Positions 24,774 to 32,858 of a stretch of DNA of 35,905 bases are shown here, in pieces. Source of the DNA: an uncultured Bacteroidales bacterium (GTDB lineage Bacteria > Bacteroidota > Bacteroidia > Bacteroidales > Muribaculaceae); the NCBI GenBank assembly GCA_902796035.1, contig CADBNR010000039.1, positions 1-35,905 of the forward strand. The letters run 5' to 3'. The notes beneath the pieces were generated by a model. That model was not told where the DNA came from. It did no database searches and was given only the letters and a program-made list of their open reading frames with translations. Position 1 is the first letter of the stretch. Each line of letters starts with the position of its first letter. The position numbers and the translations under genes are program-made.

Positions 24774-26222
24774 TTAATTGCCGAGAGTGCCAAGCACCTT
24801 GGCCAGATATACCTCGCACAGGCGCACGCCTATTTCCGCATCTATCTTCTCGGAATTTGCCTGAAGCCAGCCGGTCTGAGCCAGTATCACGTCGTTTGTG
24901 GTCATCACGCCCTCCTTGAAGGCGATGCGCGCGTTGTCCAGGTTCTCCTGCGCGCTGCGCATGTTGGAGCGCGTCATGTCCAGGGTCTTGAACGCCTCCT
25001 TGAACTTGAACCTGGCCTGCGACACCTGAAGCTCCACTTTCTGCTCCATGTCCTCCAGCATCAGCTGCTGGGCGCGCGTGGCGCTCTTGGCCGCCCTGTA
25101 ATGATTGTAGTTGCCCCCCCAGTGCCAGATAGGGATAGTCAGCGCCGCGCCTACCGAGAAACCGCCGCGCACATGCTTGCTGAAGCCGTTGTTAAGGTTA
25201 GGCGTCGAGAATTCATACGCTCCGAACACGCCGACTTTGGGGAGCATCGTGCCCATCACCATCTTCTCGCGTCCTTTCAGCACGTTTATGCCCTGGCGTA
25301 TGGCCTCCAGGTCCTGACGGTTGGCGTACACGTCCTCCAGATTGTATGTATATGCCGGCGGTGTCGACAACACTCCCTCCACCTCGTCGCTCAGCGTGAG
25401 CTGCGTGTCGGCGGGAAGGCCGCACACCTGCGCCAGGTTCATGCGCGCCAGCGTCAGGCCGTCGTTCACCTTGGTCTCCATTATTCGGGCCTCGTTCAGC
25501 TTCACGTCCACGGTCAGCACGTCGCTGCGCGTGGCCACTCCCTCCTCGTACATCGCCTCGACGTTGCGGTGCAGCGTATCCACAAGCTGGACGAAACTCT
25601 CGGCTAATTTCTGCTTGGCGCGCAGCGACACCACCAGCCAGTAAGCCTGGTCCACGGCGTAGGTCACTTCCTGCACCACGGCGTTGCGCCCGGCCACGGC
25701 CGCGCTTTCGGCATACCGGGCTATGTCGTTCAGGGCCTTTATGGTTCCGCCCATGAACACCGGCTGCGTCAACGTCACGGCGCCTGTAAAGATATGGTGC
25801 GTGTCGAAACTCAGCGCGTCCTTGGGTATCACGGCCACTTCCGTCGGAATGTAGCCTCCGCCGTCTGGATTCTTGATCGGATTGCCCGAAGGGTCGGTCA
25901 GTATGTTCCAGTCGAATTTGCCGGTGCCGGGATTGAACGACATGGTGGGAAGCTTGGCGTCCTCGGCCAGCAGGTTGATCTTACGCTGATTGTACATATA
26001 AGCGGCGCTGAAATCGATGCCGGGCAGATACATGGCCTTGGCCGCCTTGCGGTCATAGCCGGTGCCGGTCACCGTCTCCTGCGCTATCGCGATGGTCTTG
26101 TTGTTGCGCAACGCCATGCTGCGGCACGAGTCAAGACTCACCACGCCGCTCTGCGCGCTGACGCCCGCGACACCTGCCGCGGCCATCACTGCAAACAATA
26201 TGGAGCGTCTGTATTTTGCCAT
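24774..26222 (-). CDS. TolC-family outer membrane efflux protein
   Basis: The 482-residue protein has a signal peptide (about 1-23, ending GVSAQS) and two OEP repeats of the TolC fold: SLDSCRSMALRNNKTIAIAQ at the first, then the long coiled helices, and YANRQDLEAIRQGINVLKG followed by FKEGVMTTNDVILAQTGWLQ at the second. It forms the outer-membrane and periplasmic duct. It is first in an operon with HlyD, two permeases and lpxL. The 228-base region upstream separates it from the divergent MATE gene. Confidence 0.93.
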   Translation of the reverse strand: MAKYRRSILFAVMAAAGVAGVSAQSGVVSLDSCRSMALRNNKTIAIAQETVTGTGYDRKAAKAMYLPGIDFSAAYMYNQRKINLLAEDAKLPTMSFNPGTGKFDWNILTDPSGNPIKNPDGGGYIPTEVAVIPKDALSFDTHHIFTGAVTLTQPVFMGGTIKALNDIARYAESAAVAGRNAVVQEVTYAVDQAYWLVVSLRAKQKLAESFVQLVDTLHRNVEAMYEEGVATRSDVLTVDVKLNEARIMETKVNDGLTLARMNLAQVCGLPADTQLTLSDEVEGVLSTPPAYTYNLEDVYANRQDLEAIRQGINVLKGREKMVMGTMLPKVGVFGAYEFSTPNLNNGFSKHVRGGFSVGAALTIPIWHWGGNYNHYRAAKSATRAQQLMLEDMEQKVELQVSQARFKFKEAFKTLDMTRSNMRSAQENLDNARIAFKEGVMTTNDVILAQTGWLQANSEKIDAEIGVRLCEVYLAKVLGTLGN

Positions 26223-26450
26223 AAAGATATAATTCTATTGTGGAATTTATCAGAGCTTTCAATTCTCTGAGAGTTTAACGCAAAAAGATAGCCAAAGAAT
26301 TGACGCGTATCTTAAAATGCGCGTATTTGACCAACAAATGTCCTTTTGGGAGCATAAATTGTCGATTATCAAATAATCGGAGTGGCATTGCCGTTACTCA
26401 ACATACGGAGTTTTTGCCATTTAGGATTCAAGGAGCTACACTGATTATAT
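26223..26450. other. divergent intergenic region between tolC and the MATE gene
   Basis: The 228 bases must hold both promoters. No exact TAnnTTTG box was found for either direction; AGTTTTTG near 26410 is a near match for the plus strand. The stretch is AT-rich with no open frame, RNA gene or strong hairpin recognised. Confidence 0.5.
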
Positions 26451-27806
26451 ATGACCGGATTATTGAAAAAATATAAAGAGGAGTACCGCAAGCTGCTGCA
26501 ACTGGGAGGTCCGATTCTGGTGACACAGCTCAGCGTTATCGTGTTCGCGTTCAGCGACACCATCATGGTGGGGCATTACAGTGTCAATTCACTGGCAGCC
26601 GCCGCGTTCGTCAACAGTCTGTTCCTGGTGCCCAACGTGATGATGATGGGTCTGGCCAGCGGAGTAACGCCGCTGGTCGGGGCGTTGTATTCGCAACAGA
26701 AATACCGCGAGGCCGGCTCGATAACCCGCAGCTCGCTGCAGGTGAACATAGCCATGGCCCTGATCTGCACCGTGATCATGGGCCTAATGTATTTCATTCT
26801 CCCCTATATGGGCCAGGCACCGGAACTGCTGTCGCAGATTCAGTCCTATTATCTGGTGCTGATGCTCATGCCGGTGCCTATGGCCGTTTACAACGTGCTG
26901 GCGCAGAGCTCCAACGGCATCGAATACACCTCCGTGCCCATGTGGGTCACTGTGGGAGGCATCCTGCTCAACATATTCGGCAACTGGGTTCTGATATACG
27001 GCAAATTAGGGTTCCCCGAGATGGGACTGTTAGGCGCTGGTATCGCGACGGTATTCGGGCGCGCAGTGGCCATGGTTGCCATGTGGGCGGCGTTCCGGAA
27101 GCTGCACAGATACCGTGACTATCAGGGAGGGTTCACCGCACGTTGCCGGCGTGGCACCGAGCGAGTCAAGGCGTGGAAGACATCATGGCCGCTGATGCTT
27201 CAGAGCGGCGCCGAGTGTGTGCTGTGGACCGTAGGCGCCGTGGTGGTGGGATGGTTCGGCCCTGTGCAGCTCGCCGCCTATCAGGTGGTGAACACCATCA
27301 GCCAGCTCGGATTCATGGTATTCATGAGCTTCGCCTCGGCCGTGGCCATACGCGTGGCCTATTACGCCGGACTGCGCAACGAGCAGGGAGCCGGCGCCGT
27401 GGCGCGGGCCGGACTGCACATAAACCTTGTGCTGGCCACCATAGCCTCGCTGGTGTTCATTCTCTTTGCCGAACCGCTGATCAACGTATTCATCAACACC
27501 TCGGCCGAAGGCGCGAAGGGAGTGGAAGTGATAGCCAGCGCCACGGCGCTGATACTGCCGCTGGTGGTGTATCAATACTTCGACGCCTCGCAGCTGACGT
27601 TCTGCAACGCCATCCGAGGCACCGGCCAGGTGAAATACCTGCTGTGGATTTCCGTCACGTCCTACATAGCCGTCGGCATTCCGCTGCTGATGCTCTTTGC
27701 AGTCGGCTTCAGCGGCGGCAACCTCGGCGCCTACTGGAGCTTCAACGTCGCCCTGCTCTGCGCCAGCCTGATGTCCCTCCGCTACTTCCGCCGAATCCGC
27801 CTCTGA
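26451..27806 (+). CDS. MATE family multidrug efflux transporter
   Basis: The 451-residue protein has about twelve membrane helices in two related halves. The first begins LLQLGGPILVTQLSVIVFAF with SDTIMVGHYSVNSLAAAAF, the second with SWPLMLQSGAECVLWTVGAV, the usual MATE pattern. It exchanges cationic drugs or metabolites for Na+ or H+ across the inner membrane. It is a single gene, divergent from the TolC export operon and convergent with a truncated regulator gene downstream. NorM-like and DinF-like assignments cannot be separated by eye. Confidence 0.93.
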   Translation: MTGLLKKYKEEYRKLLQLGGPILVTQLSVIVFAFSDTIMVGHYSVNSLAAAAFVNSLFLVPNVMMMGLASGVTPLVGALYSQQKYREAGSITRSSLQVNIAMALICTVIMGLMYFILPYMGQAPELLSQIQSYYLVLMLMPVPMAVYNVLAQSSNGIEYTSVPMWVTVGGILLNIFGNWVLIYGKLGFPEMGLLGAGIATVFGRAVAMVAMWAAFRKLHRYRDYQGGFTARCRRGTERVKAWKTSWPLMLQSGAECVLWTVGAVVVGWFGPVQLAAYQVVNTISQLGFMVFMSFASAVAIRVAYYAGLRNEQGAGAVARAGLHINLVLATIASLVFILFAEPLINVFINTSAEGAKGVEVIASATALILPLVVYQYFDASQLTFCNAIRGTGQVKYLLWISVTSYIAVGIPLLMLFAVGFSGGNLGAYWSFNVALLCASLMSLRYFRRIRL

Positions 27807-27915
27807 AAGCCACATCCGGCCCTTAAACTCCTCAAATTTCCGATATGGTTATTGGTATGTCCCTTTGTAGACTGATTTCGCTTGTGTAATCCCGAACTCG
27901 CGTCATTAATTTATG

Positions 27916-28362
27916 TCATAAAATATGCCATTTACCTCCATTTTTAGGGCCGGAATGATTCACCAGACTATTCATCCTGGATATTTCTCTTTCTATCGTA
28001 CGTGTTGCCACTCCGATTTTATTTGCCATTTCAGACATGCTGATATATGGATTGGCATTTATCAAATCTAAAATCATCTGTTGGCGTGGAGTGATTTTTT
28101 TACCGACATCTTTACCGACATCTTTACCGACATTTTTACCGACATTTTTACCGACATCTGACTTTTCAGCTTCGCGGCTCCGGAGGTCAAAGGTCACTTT
28201 GACTGAATTAATGGTAGTCTCTATGTGCATCGGGCGACCGGTTACTTCTTGCCAACGTTTGAGTTTGCGGAGTCCATAGCCGAGATTCTCCGACAGGTGC
28301 GCCAGACGGAACAGTTTCGCGATTACCGGATTGCGGGGCTGGGATTCAAACGAGCTTTCCAT
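27916..28362 (-). CDS. remnant of a HATPase-type transcriptional regulator with winged helix
   Basis: The 148-residue product corresponds only to the last part of the COG2865-like regulators: the end of the HATPase_c_4 domain (SQPRNPVIAKLFRLAHLSEN then LGYGLRKLKRW), a tetrapeptide repeat linker of five VGK[ND] units, and a winged-helix domain (ITPRQQMILDLINANPYISM, then IGVATRTIEREISRM). Full members are 400-500 residues with an N-terminal AlbA-like domain, which is missing; an in-frame stop lies five codons upstream of the ATG, followed by AT-rich sequence and an oppositely directed promoter. It may be a pseudogene or a small DNA-binding protein. No function is assigned. Confidence 0.65.
   Translation of the reverse strand: MESSFESQPRNPVIAKLFRLAHLSENLGYGLRKLKRWQEVTGRPMHIETTINSVKVTFDLRSREAEKSDVGKNVGKNVGKDVGKDVGKKITPRQQMILDLINANPYISMSEMANKIGVATRTIEREISRMNSLVNHSGPKNGGKWHIL
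28099..28158 (-). repeat. five tandem 12-bp units encoding VGK[ND]
   Basis: Five contiguous copies of TTTACCGACATY (plus strand) code for the linker of the regulator remnant. Copies differ only at the last base. Copy number in 12-bp steps would lengthen the linker without shifting the frame. Confidence 0.9.
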
Positions 28363-28403
28363 TACAGAACAGAGTCAATATAAATTTAATTGTAAAAAAA
28401 AAT

Positions 28404-28435
28404 TGTTGATATATGGAAATTTGTTATTAAATTTG
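28404..28435 (+). promoter_or_regulatory. promoter of the LPS operon leader
   Basis: TTG (28406-28408), a 19-base spacer and TAAATTTG (28428-28435) match the Bacteroidota promoter, with a start expected near 28441. No other such box is seen before waaA, so the operon leader would be about 350 bases long. Confidence 0.6.
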
Positions 28436-28440
28436 CAAAC

Positions 28441-28750
28441 GCATATCGACCACGGAGCCCGATATGGGGCGCGAGGTGGGTAGCAGACATAATAATATAA
28501 AAGCGTTTATCCGACGCTTGTTCTTGACGGATCGAAATCTGGCAGTTTCAAAATCTGAGTCAAGGATGAGTCAACGATAGGCGCCTTCGGGTATGATTGT
28601 CATCTTAGAGCATGCGCTGACGCATCCTCTAAATGATTGCTATATCATACGGCGTGAGGCTCCGCGTTGCTCGTTCTACTCAGATGGGCACATGCCAGAG
28701 CCTCGATCCGTGGAACGGGCAACAGATTCAGGCTCTCACGCTTCTTTTTT
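28441..28750 (+). ncRNA. structured leader or small RNA upstream of waaA
   Basis: The 310 bases follow a promoter and are rich in consistent helices: a long-range closing helix CCACGGA (28450-28456) with TCCGTGG (28707-28713); CATATCG with CGATATG near the 5' end; AAGCG/CGCTT near 28500-28518; CTTGAC/GTCAAG enclosing GAAA/TTTC; GATGA/TCATC capped by CCTTCGGG; an 11-bp hairpin TAGAGCATGCG/CGCATCCTCTA with one mismatch (28607-28632); and GCGTGAG (28652-28658) with CTCACGC (28735-28741) directly followed by TTCTTTTTT, as in an intrinsic terminator. It may be a stand-alone RNA or an attenuating leader of the LPS operon. It lacks tmRNA, RNase P and SRP signatures. No family is assigned. Confidence 0.45.
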
Positions 28751-28789
28751 ATAGCCACCGACTCAGAGAGCTGTCGGTCATACCGTAAT

Positions 28790-30082
28790 ATGCGTTCATT
28801 GCCCCTTTCGCAGAAACTTTTCCGCAACGCCTACGTCAATGTGATGCGTCTGACCGACAGACTTGTCGACGGATACTATCGTCTGGCTGTGGCCAGACCG
28901 AATTCCAAATTCTCTAAATTCGTAATCGGCCGGAAAAATGTCCTGAACGACATACGCAGGAACATCGATATCGATTCTTCGCGCAAAACGGTATGGATCC
29001 ACTCGTCTTCCTTCGGGGAGTTCGCCATAGCGCGGCCTCTTATATCCACACTTGCTGACTGCAACATCGTGATCACATTCTTCTCGCCGTCCGGTTATGA
29101 ACCGACCTCGGGCAGCCATAAGTTTAAAAACACGTTCTATCTCCCGATCGACTCCGCGTCAAATGCAAGTGCTTTCCTTGACATTGTCAAGCCGGACATC
29201 GCGCTGTTCATGGTGTCCGAATTATGGCTCTGCTATATGGAGGAACTGAAGAAAAGGAAAATACCCGCCTTGCTCATCTCAGCCCTGATCAGGGATAATT
29301 CCGTATTCTTCAAGCCATACGGCGCATTGCACCGCTTGATGATAAAGCAATTCTCGCATATAATCTGCCTGAACGACAGATCGGCCGACAATCTGAAGAA
29401 ACTTGGCGTCACATCATATTCCGTAATAGGAGATCCGCTGTTTGACAACGCATACATCAATTCAAGAAAAGAATACTCCAATCCCGTCATCGAACGCTTC
29501 AAGGGCACGGACAGGCTGTTTGTAGCCGGAAGCATCGACACCGACCGGGACCTGAAACTGGTATCGTCGCTCGCCAACACATTCGGCGACACGAAATTCC
29601 TGATTGTCCCCCATACCATCAGCGAGAACGTCCTGAACCGGATCATATCTTCGCTGAACGGCAAGGCGGTGCTATATTCGGAATGCACCGACAATACCGA
29701 TTTTTCCTACGTCCAGACATTGGTGGTAGATTATTTCGGCGACCTCCCCTTATTATACCGCTACGGCACATGGGCATACGTCGGAGGCGGATTCACCCGA
29801 TACCTCCACAGCGTCATCGAGCCGGTGGTGTATGGAATCCCCGTCGCCTTCGGGCCGGACATCAGACGCAAGACCACACCACTGCAACTGATTGATGCAG
29901 GAATCGGCGAGAGTGTCGGCAGTCCGGCGGAAATAAGGAATTGGTTCAGGGCCATCATGCGTGACGACGCACGTCTGTCGGAAATCCGGGAGAAAGCCCG
30001 GGAGTATGTACAGGCAAACTTAGGAGCGTCACTGCATATCGTAAACATCATATCCGGCATACTCGACGCCGACAAATGCTGA
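28790..30082 (+). CDS. waaA: 3-deoxy-D-manno-octulosonic acid (Kdo) transferase
   Basis: Starting at ATG 28790 the protein has 430 residues, the normal WaaA length; the frame is open to 28667 but that extension lies in the structured leader and is not protein-like. An amphipathic N-terminal anchor is followed by VWIHSSSFGEFAIARPL, whose Glu in the GE motif is the general base, and the GT-B donor half has FVAGSIDTDRDL, DYFGDLPLLYRYGTWAYVGG and HSVIEPVVYGIPVAFGP. It transfers Kdo from CMP-Kdo to lipid A precursor at the cytoplasmic membrane face. It is first in a six-gene operon; the next gene makes a CMP-activated sugar, its expected donor. Confidence 0.93.
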   Translation: MRSLPLSQKLFRNAYVNVMRLTDRLVDGYYRLAVARPNSKFSKFVIGRKNVLNDIRRNIDIDSSRKTVWIHSSSFGEFAIARPLISTLADCNIVITFFSPSGYEPTSGSHKFKNTFYLPIDSASNASAFLDIVKPDIALFMVSELWLCYMEELKKRKIPALLISALIRDNSVFFKPYGALHRLMIKQFSHIICLNDRSADNLKKLGVTSYSVIGDPLFDNAYINSRKEYSNPVIERFKGTDRLFVAGSIDTDRDLKLVSSLANTFGDTKFLIVPHTISENVLNRIISSLNGKAVLYSECTDNTDFSYVQTLVVDYFGDLPLLYRYGTWAYVGGGFTRYLHSVIEPVVYGIPVAFGPDIRRKTTPLQLIDAGIGESVGSPAEIRNWFRAIMRDDARLSEIREKAREYVQANLGASLHIVNIISGILDADKC

Positions 30083-30115
30083 ATACTTATTTAATCTCAA
30101 TTAAACAACTGACTT

Positions 30116-30847
30116 ATGAACATATTATGTGTAATCCCGGCCCGGGCGGAGTCATCCCGGTTCTTCGAGAAGCCGCTCGCGCTGATCAAGGGTAAGCCCA
30201 TGCTGCAATGGGTGTACGAACATTGCCGTGAGGTCGAGGCCTTTACAGACGTGGTCGTAGCGACCGACAGCGACAGAATCAAGGATGCGGCCCGGTCTTT
30301 CGGAGCCACTGTGGTAATGACTTCGTCCCGTCACGACACCGCGACCGAACGGCTGTACGAGGTATCGACCAAAATAGACGCCGACCTGTATGTGATGGTG
30401 AACGGCGACGAACCCCTACTGACCAAGGAGGCAATCGTGCAGTGCATTCCCCCGCATATTCCGGCCGGCGAGATATATGTTTCCAATCTGATGACGGATT
30501 TCTCCAATCCCGTCGAGGTGGTTGACTCCACAAACCTGAAAATCGTGACCGCTGCCGACCATCGCTGCCTGTTCATTTCCCGCAGCCCGATTCCCTATCC
30601 CAAAGGGAGTCTGGACGTGATATACCACAAATTCGTAGGCGTCGGAGCGTTCAACCGCGAAGCTCTGGAGTTCTACCACACCACGCCGCGCGGGCCGATA
30701 GAAAAGGTTGAGGAGAACGATTCCTTCCGCTTTCTGGAGAATCACGTTCCCATTTACTATTACAACTGTCATTGCAAGTCCCTGTCTGTCGACACCCGGA
30801 AGGACATCGAGGGCGTGGAGGCATACCTTGATTCAATGGGTCTATAA
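30116..30847 (+). CDS. KdsB-like CMP-sugar synthetase (CMP-Kdo synthetase family), divergent
   Basis: The 243-residue protein has the cytidylyltransferase fold: nucleotide loop VIPARAESSRFFEKPLALIK, GKPMLQWVYEHC, VVATDSDRI, the metal site NGDEPLL, the substrate segment CLFISRSPIPYPKG, and KFVGVGAFNREALEF. Canonical KdsB reads SxRFPGKPL and QGDEP and has GTxR; here the Pro-Gly of the first motif is Phe-Glu, Gln is Asn, and the third is DTATER. It activates an acidic sugar with CTP, probably Kdo or a close relative for WaaA, 33 bases upstream. The deviations raise the possibility of a modified substrate. A ribosome site is not obvious. Confidence 0.85.
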   Translation: MNILCVIPARAESSRFFEKPLALIKGKPMLQWVYEHCREVEAFTDVVVATDSDRIKDAARSFGATVVMTSSRHDTATERLYEVSTKIDADLYVMVNGDEPLLTKEAIVQCIPPHIPAGEIYVSNLMTDFSNPVEVVDSTNLKIVTAADHRCLFISRSPIPYPKGSLDVIYHKFVGVGAFNREALEFYHTTPRGPIEKVEENDSFRFLENHVPIYYYNCHCKSLSVDTRKDIEGVEAYLDSMGL

Positions 30848-30882
30848 GTTTGATTCAACAGGTCGATAAGAGAACGCAAAGC

Positions 30883-31848
30883 ATGACAAATCTCAGAGAG
30901 GGATGGCGACGGGCCCGCTACTATGCTTCGGGATTCATGGAATACCTGCTTCCGGGAGGCATCCTGTCCCGTTTCATAGATTCAGAATTGAGGGAGCTGA
31001 CGCCCCGGCAGAAAGCCGTGGTCGAGGAGCGGGTGGCATATTATGTCCGGCTGCCTCAGGATTGCCCCTTGACGTTTGTCGGCGATTTTGAGATAGACCG
31101 GTTCCGTTTCCCCTGGGACCGGCAGGAAAGGCATTCGGCGTATTTCCTTGACCTGTATCCTTATCTGAGCATTCTTCCCGGTCATTTGCGATTCAATTAT
31201 TTCGCGGGAGACACCGATAAGGAAGCCGTATGTCCCACACTAATCAAATCGCGCCCCGTCGCCGACGGTGCCACGAATTCCGCGATATGCCGCCTCAACA
31301 GCCTGCGACACTTCCGGTTTGTCAAAGACCGGATTCCGTTCGGACAGAAACTCGACATGGCCGTTTCGCGCAACGAGGTCAGGCTGCAGCCGTGGCGAAG
31401 CAAATTACTCGACATGTATTGCGGGCATCCACTGACTGACTTCGGACAGATAAACAGCGACTGCGGTAATCCGGAATGGATACGGCCTTTTATGCCTGTC
31501 ACAGACCAATTGAAATACAAATTCGTGATGTGCATCCGTGGCAACGATGTGGCCACCAACCTCAAATGGGTCATGTCGTCCAATTCCCTGGCCATGATGC
31601 CGAGGCCGACGGTAGAATCATGGTATCAGGAAGGGCTGCTGGAACCAGACGTGCATTATGTGGAAATCAAGGACGACTATTCCGACCTGCCCGACAGAAT
31701 GGAATGGTTCATCTCCCATCCCGAGGATGCGGAATATATCATCCACAATGCCAACCGGTGGGCCGAACGGTTCATGAATCCTCATATCGAACGGTGCGCC
31801 ATGGCTCTGGCAGTCCGCGAATATTTCATACAGACGGGACAGTTATGA
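30883..31848 (+). CDS. GT90 (CAP10/LpsA-like) glycosyltransferase
   Basis: From ATG 30883 the protein has 321 residues; the frame extends to a TTG at 30850, but the ATG is preferred. GT90 marks are LSILPGHLRFNYFAGDTD, TLIKSRPV, RHFRFVKDRIPF, QPWRSKLLDMYCGHP, YKFVMCIRGNDVATNLKWVM, SNSLAMMP and SWYQEGLLEPDVHYV. Related enzymes add xylose or other sugars to LPS core or capsule. The stop overlaps the next gene by four bases. An inverting transfer to the LPS core is inferred from the operon; the sugar is unknown. Confidence 0.88.
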   Translation: MTNLREGWRRARYYASGFMEYLLPGGILSRFIDSELRELTPRQKAVVEERVAYYVRLPQDCPLTFVGDFEIDRFRFPWDRQERHSAYFLDLYPYLSILPGHLRFNYFAGDTDKEAVCPTLIKSRPVADGATNSAICRLNSLRHFRFVKDRIPFGQKLDMAVSRNEVRLQPWRSKLLDMYCGHPLTDFGQINSDCGNPEWIRPFMPVTDQLKYKFVMCIRGNDVATNLKWVMSSNSLAMMPRPTVESWYQEGLLEPDVHYVEIKDDYSDLPDRMEWFISHPEDAEYIIHNANRWAERFMNPHIERCAMALAVREYFIQTGQL

Positions 31849-32858
31849 ACGATACAATATTCATATTGCGGTTCAGTGCGCTCGGAGACGTGGCCATGAC
31901 CATTCCTCCGGTATATGCCGTGGCCAGAGCGAACCCGGCCTGCCGGTTCGTGTATTTCACCAAGGCGGGATTCTCCGGACTGTTTGTCGATGCGCCCTCC
32001 AACCTGAAAGTAATCGGACTGGACGACATAGGGCCACTGCACGTATACCGAAGGCTCCGAAAAGAAATCCGGCTACATAAACCCGCTTTGATCGCCGACT
32101 TACACAACGTATCACGCACCTGGCTCACCGACCTTTATGCCATGCTCCATGGCATAAGGGTAGGATGTGTCAACAAACGACGGCTTTTCAGACATTCCGC
32201 CCTCAAACGGAAGTCGGGCCAACGGAATTTCATAGACAGATACCTGGATGTGTTCACCGAATCAGGTCTGGAGACATCGCGCGCCAACATGGACACATTG
32301 CCGCCTATGGCCTCGCCCCCTGTCCCTATCAGACAGCCGGCCGTAGGCATAGCGCCATTCGCAAGATTCCATACCAAAACCTATCCTCTGGACAAGATGG
32401 AGGAAGTGATAGCATCGCTCACGAAAAACAATGTCAATGTATATCTGTTCGGAGCCGGTGGCAAGGAACAGAAACAGCTTGACGAATGGTCGCACAAATA
32501 TCCCTGTTGCCATTCCATGGCCGGCCGATATACGCTGCAGGAAGAAATGTCCGCAATACAATCACTTCCGTTGATGCTGTCAATGGACTCGGCCAACCAG
32601 CATATCGCGTCGCTCGTCGGCACCAAGGTCATCACGATATGGGGAGCCACTACACCCTTATGCGGCTTCGCGCCGTTCCGGCAATCATCCGACAACAGCA
32701 TCGTGGCCGGCATTCCATGTCAGCCATGCTCAATAGCCGGCTCACGCCTGTGCCCCGAAGGTCACTTCGACTGCATGCATTCCATCGAACCCAATCATAT
32801 AGTAGATAAAATCTTACATGAACTTTCACTTGTCAATAACACTGAGACACGTCAGTAA
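31845..32858 (+). CDS. GT9 heptosyltransferase-family glycosyltransferase
   Basis: The real start is ATG 31845 (337 residues), overlapping the GT90 stop by four bases; the frame is open further upstream within GT90. It starts FILRFSALGDVAMTIP, whose Asp is the catalytic base of GT9, has ADLHNVSRTWL, RFHTKTYPLDKMEEVI, YLFGAGGKEQKQL, and the donor loop MDSANQHIASLVGTKVITIW followed by GATTPLCGFAPF. The Cys-rich C-terminal segment (CQPCSIAGSRLC) is common in Bacteroidota members. It likely extends the inner core of LPS after Kdo addition; heptose as donor is probable but unproven. Its end overlaps the next gene by 41 bases. Confidence 0.92.
   Translation: MNDTIFILRFSALGDVAMTIPPVYAVARANPACRFVYFTKAGFSGLFVDAPSNLKVIGLDDIGPLHVYRRLRKEIRLHKPALIADLHNVSRTWLTDLYAMLHGIRVGCVNKRRLFRHSALKRKSGQRNFIDRYLDVFTESGLETSRANMDTLPPMASPPVPIRQPAVGIAPFARFHTKTYPLDKMEEVIASLTKNNVNVYLFGAGGKEQKQLDEWSHKYPCCHSMAGRYTLQEEMSAIQSLPLMLSMDSANQHIASLVGTKVITIWGATTPLCGFAPFRQSSDNSIVAGIPCQPCSIAGSRLCPEGHFDCMHSIEPNHIVDKILHELSLVNNTETRQ

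Noticed and set aside
28099-28158. Tandem 12-bp units as a CRISPR array
   Set aside because: There are no spacers and the units encode an in-frame tetrapeptide linker.
28441-28750. Identification of the structured region as tmRNA, RNase P RNA or SRP RNA
   Set aside because: None of the conserved core sequences of these RNAs was found; no tRNA-like end or tag frame is visible.
28667-28789. 41-codon N-terminal extension of waaA
   Set aside because: Its residues do not resemble WaaA and the stretch lies in the structured leader including the T-tract; ATG 28790 gives the usual length.
31476-31844. 123-codon N-terminal extension of the GT9 gene
   Set aside because: It overlaps GT90 coding sequence and the GT9 fold begins directly after ATG 31845.
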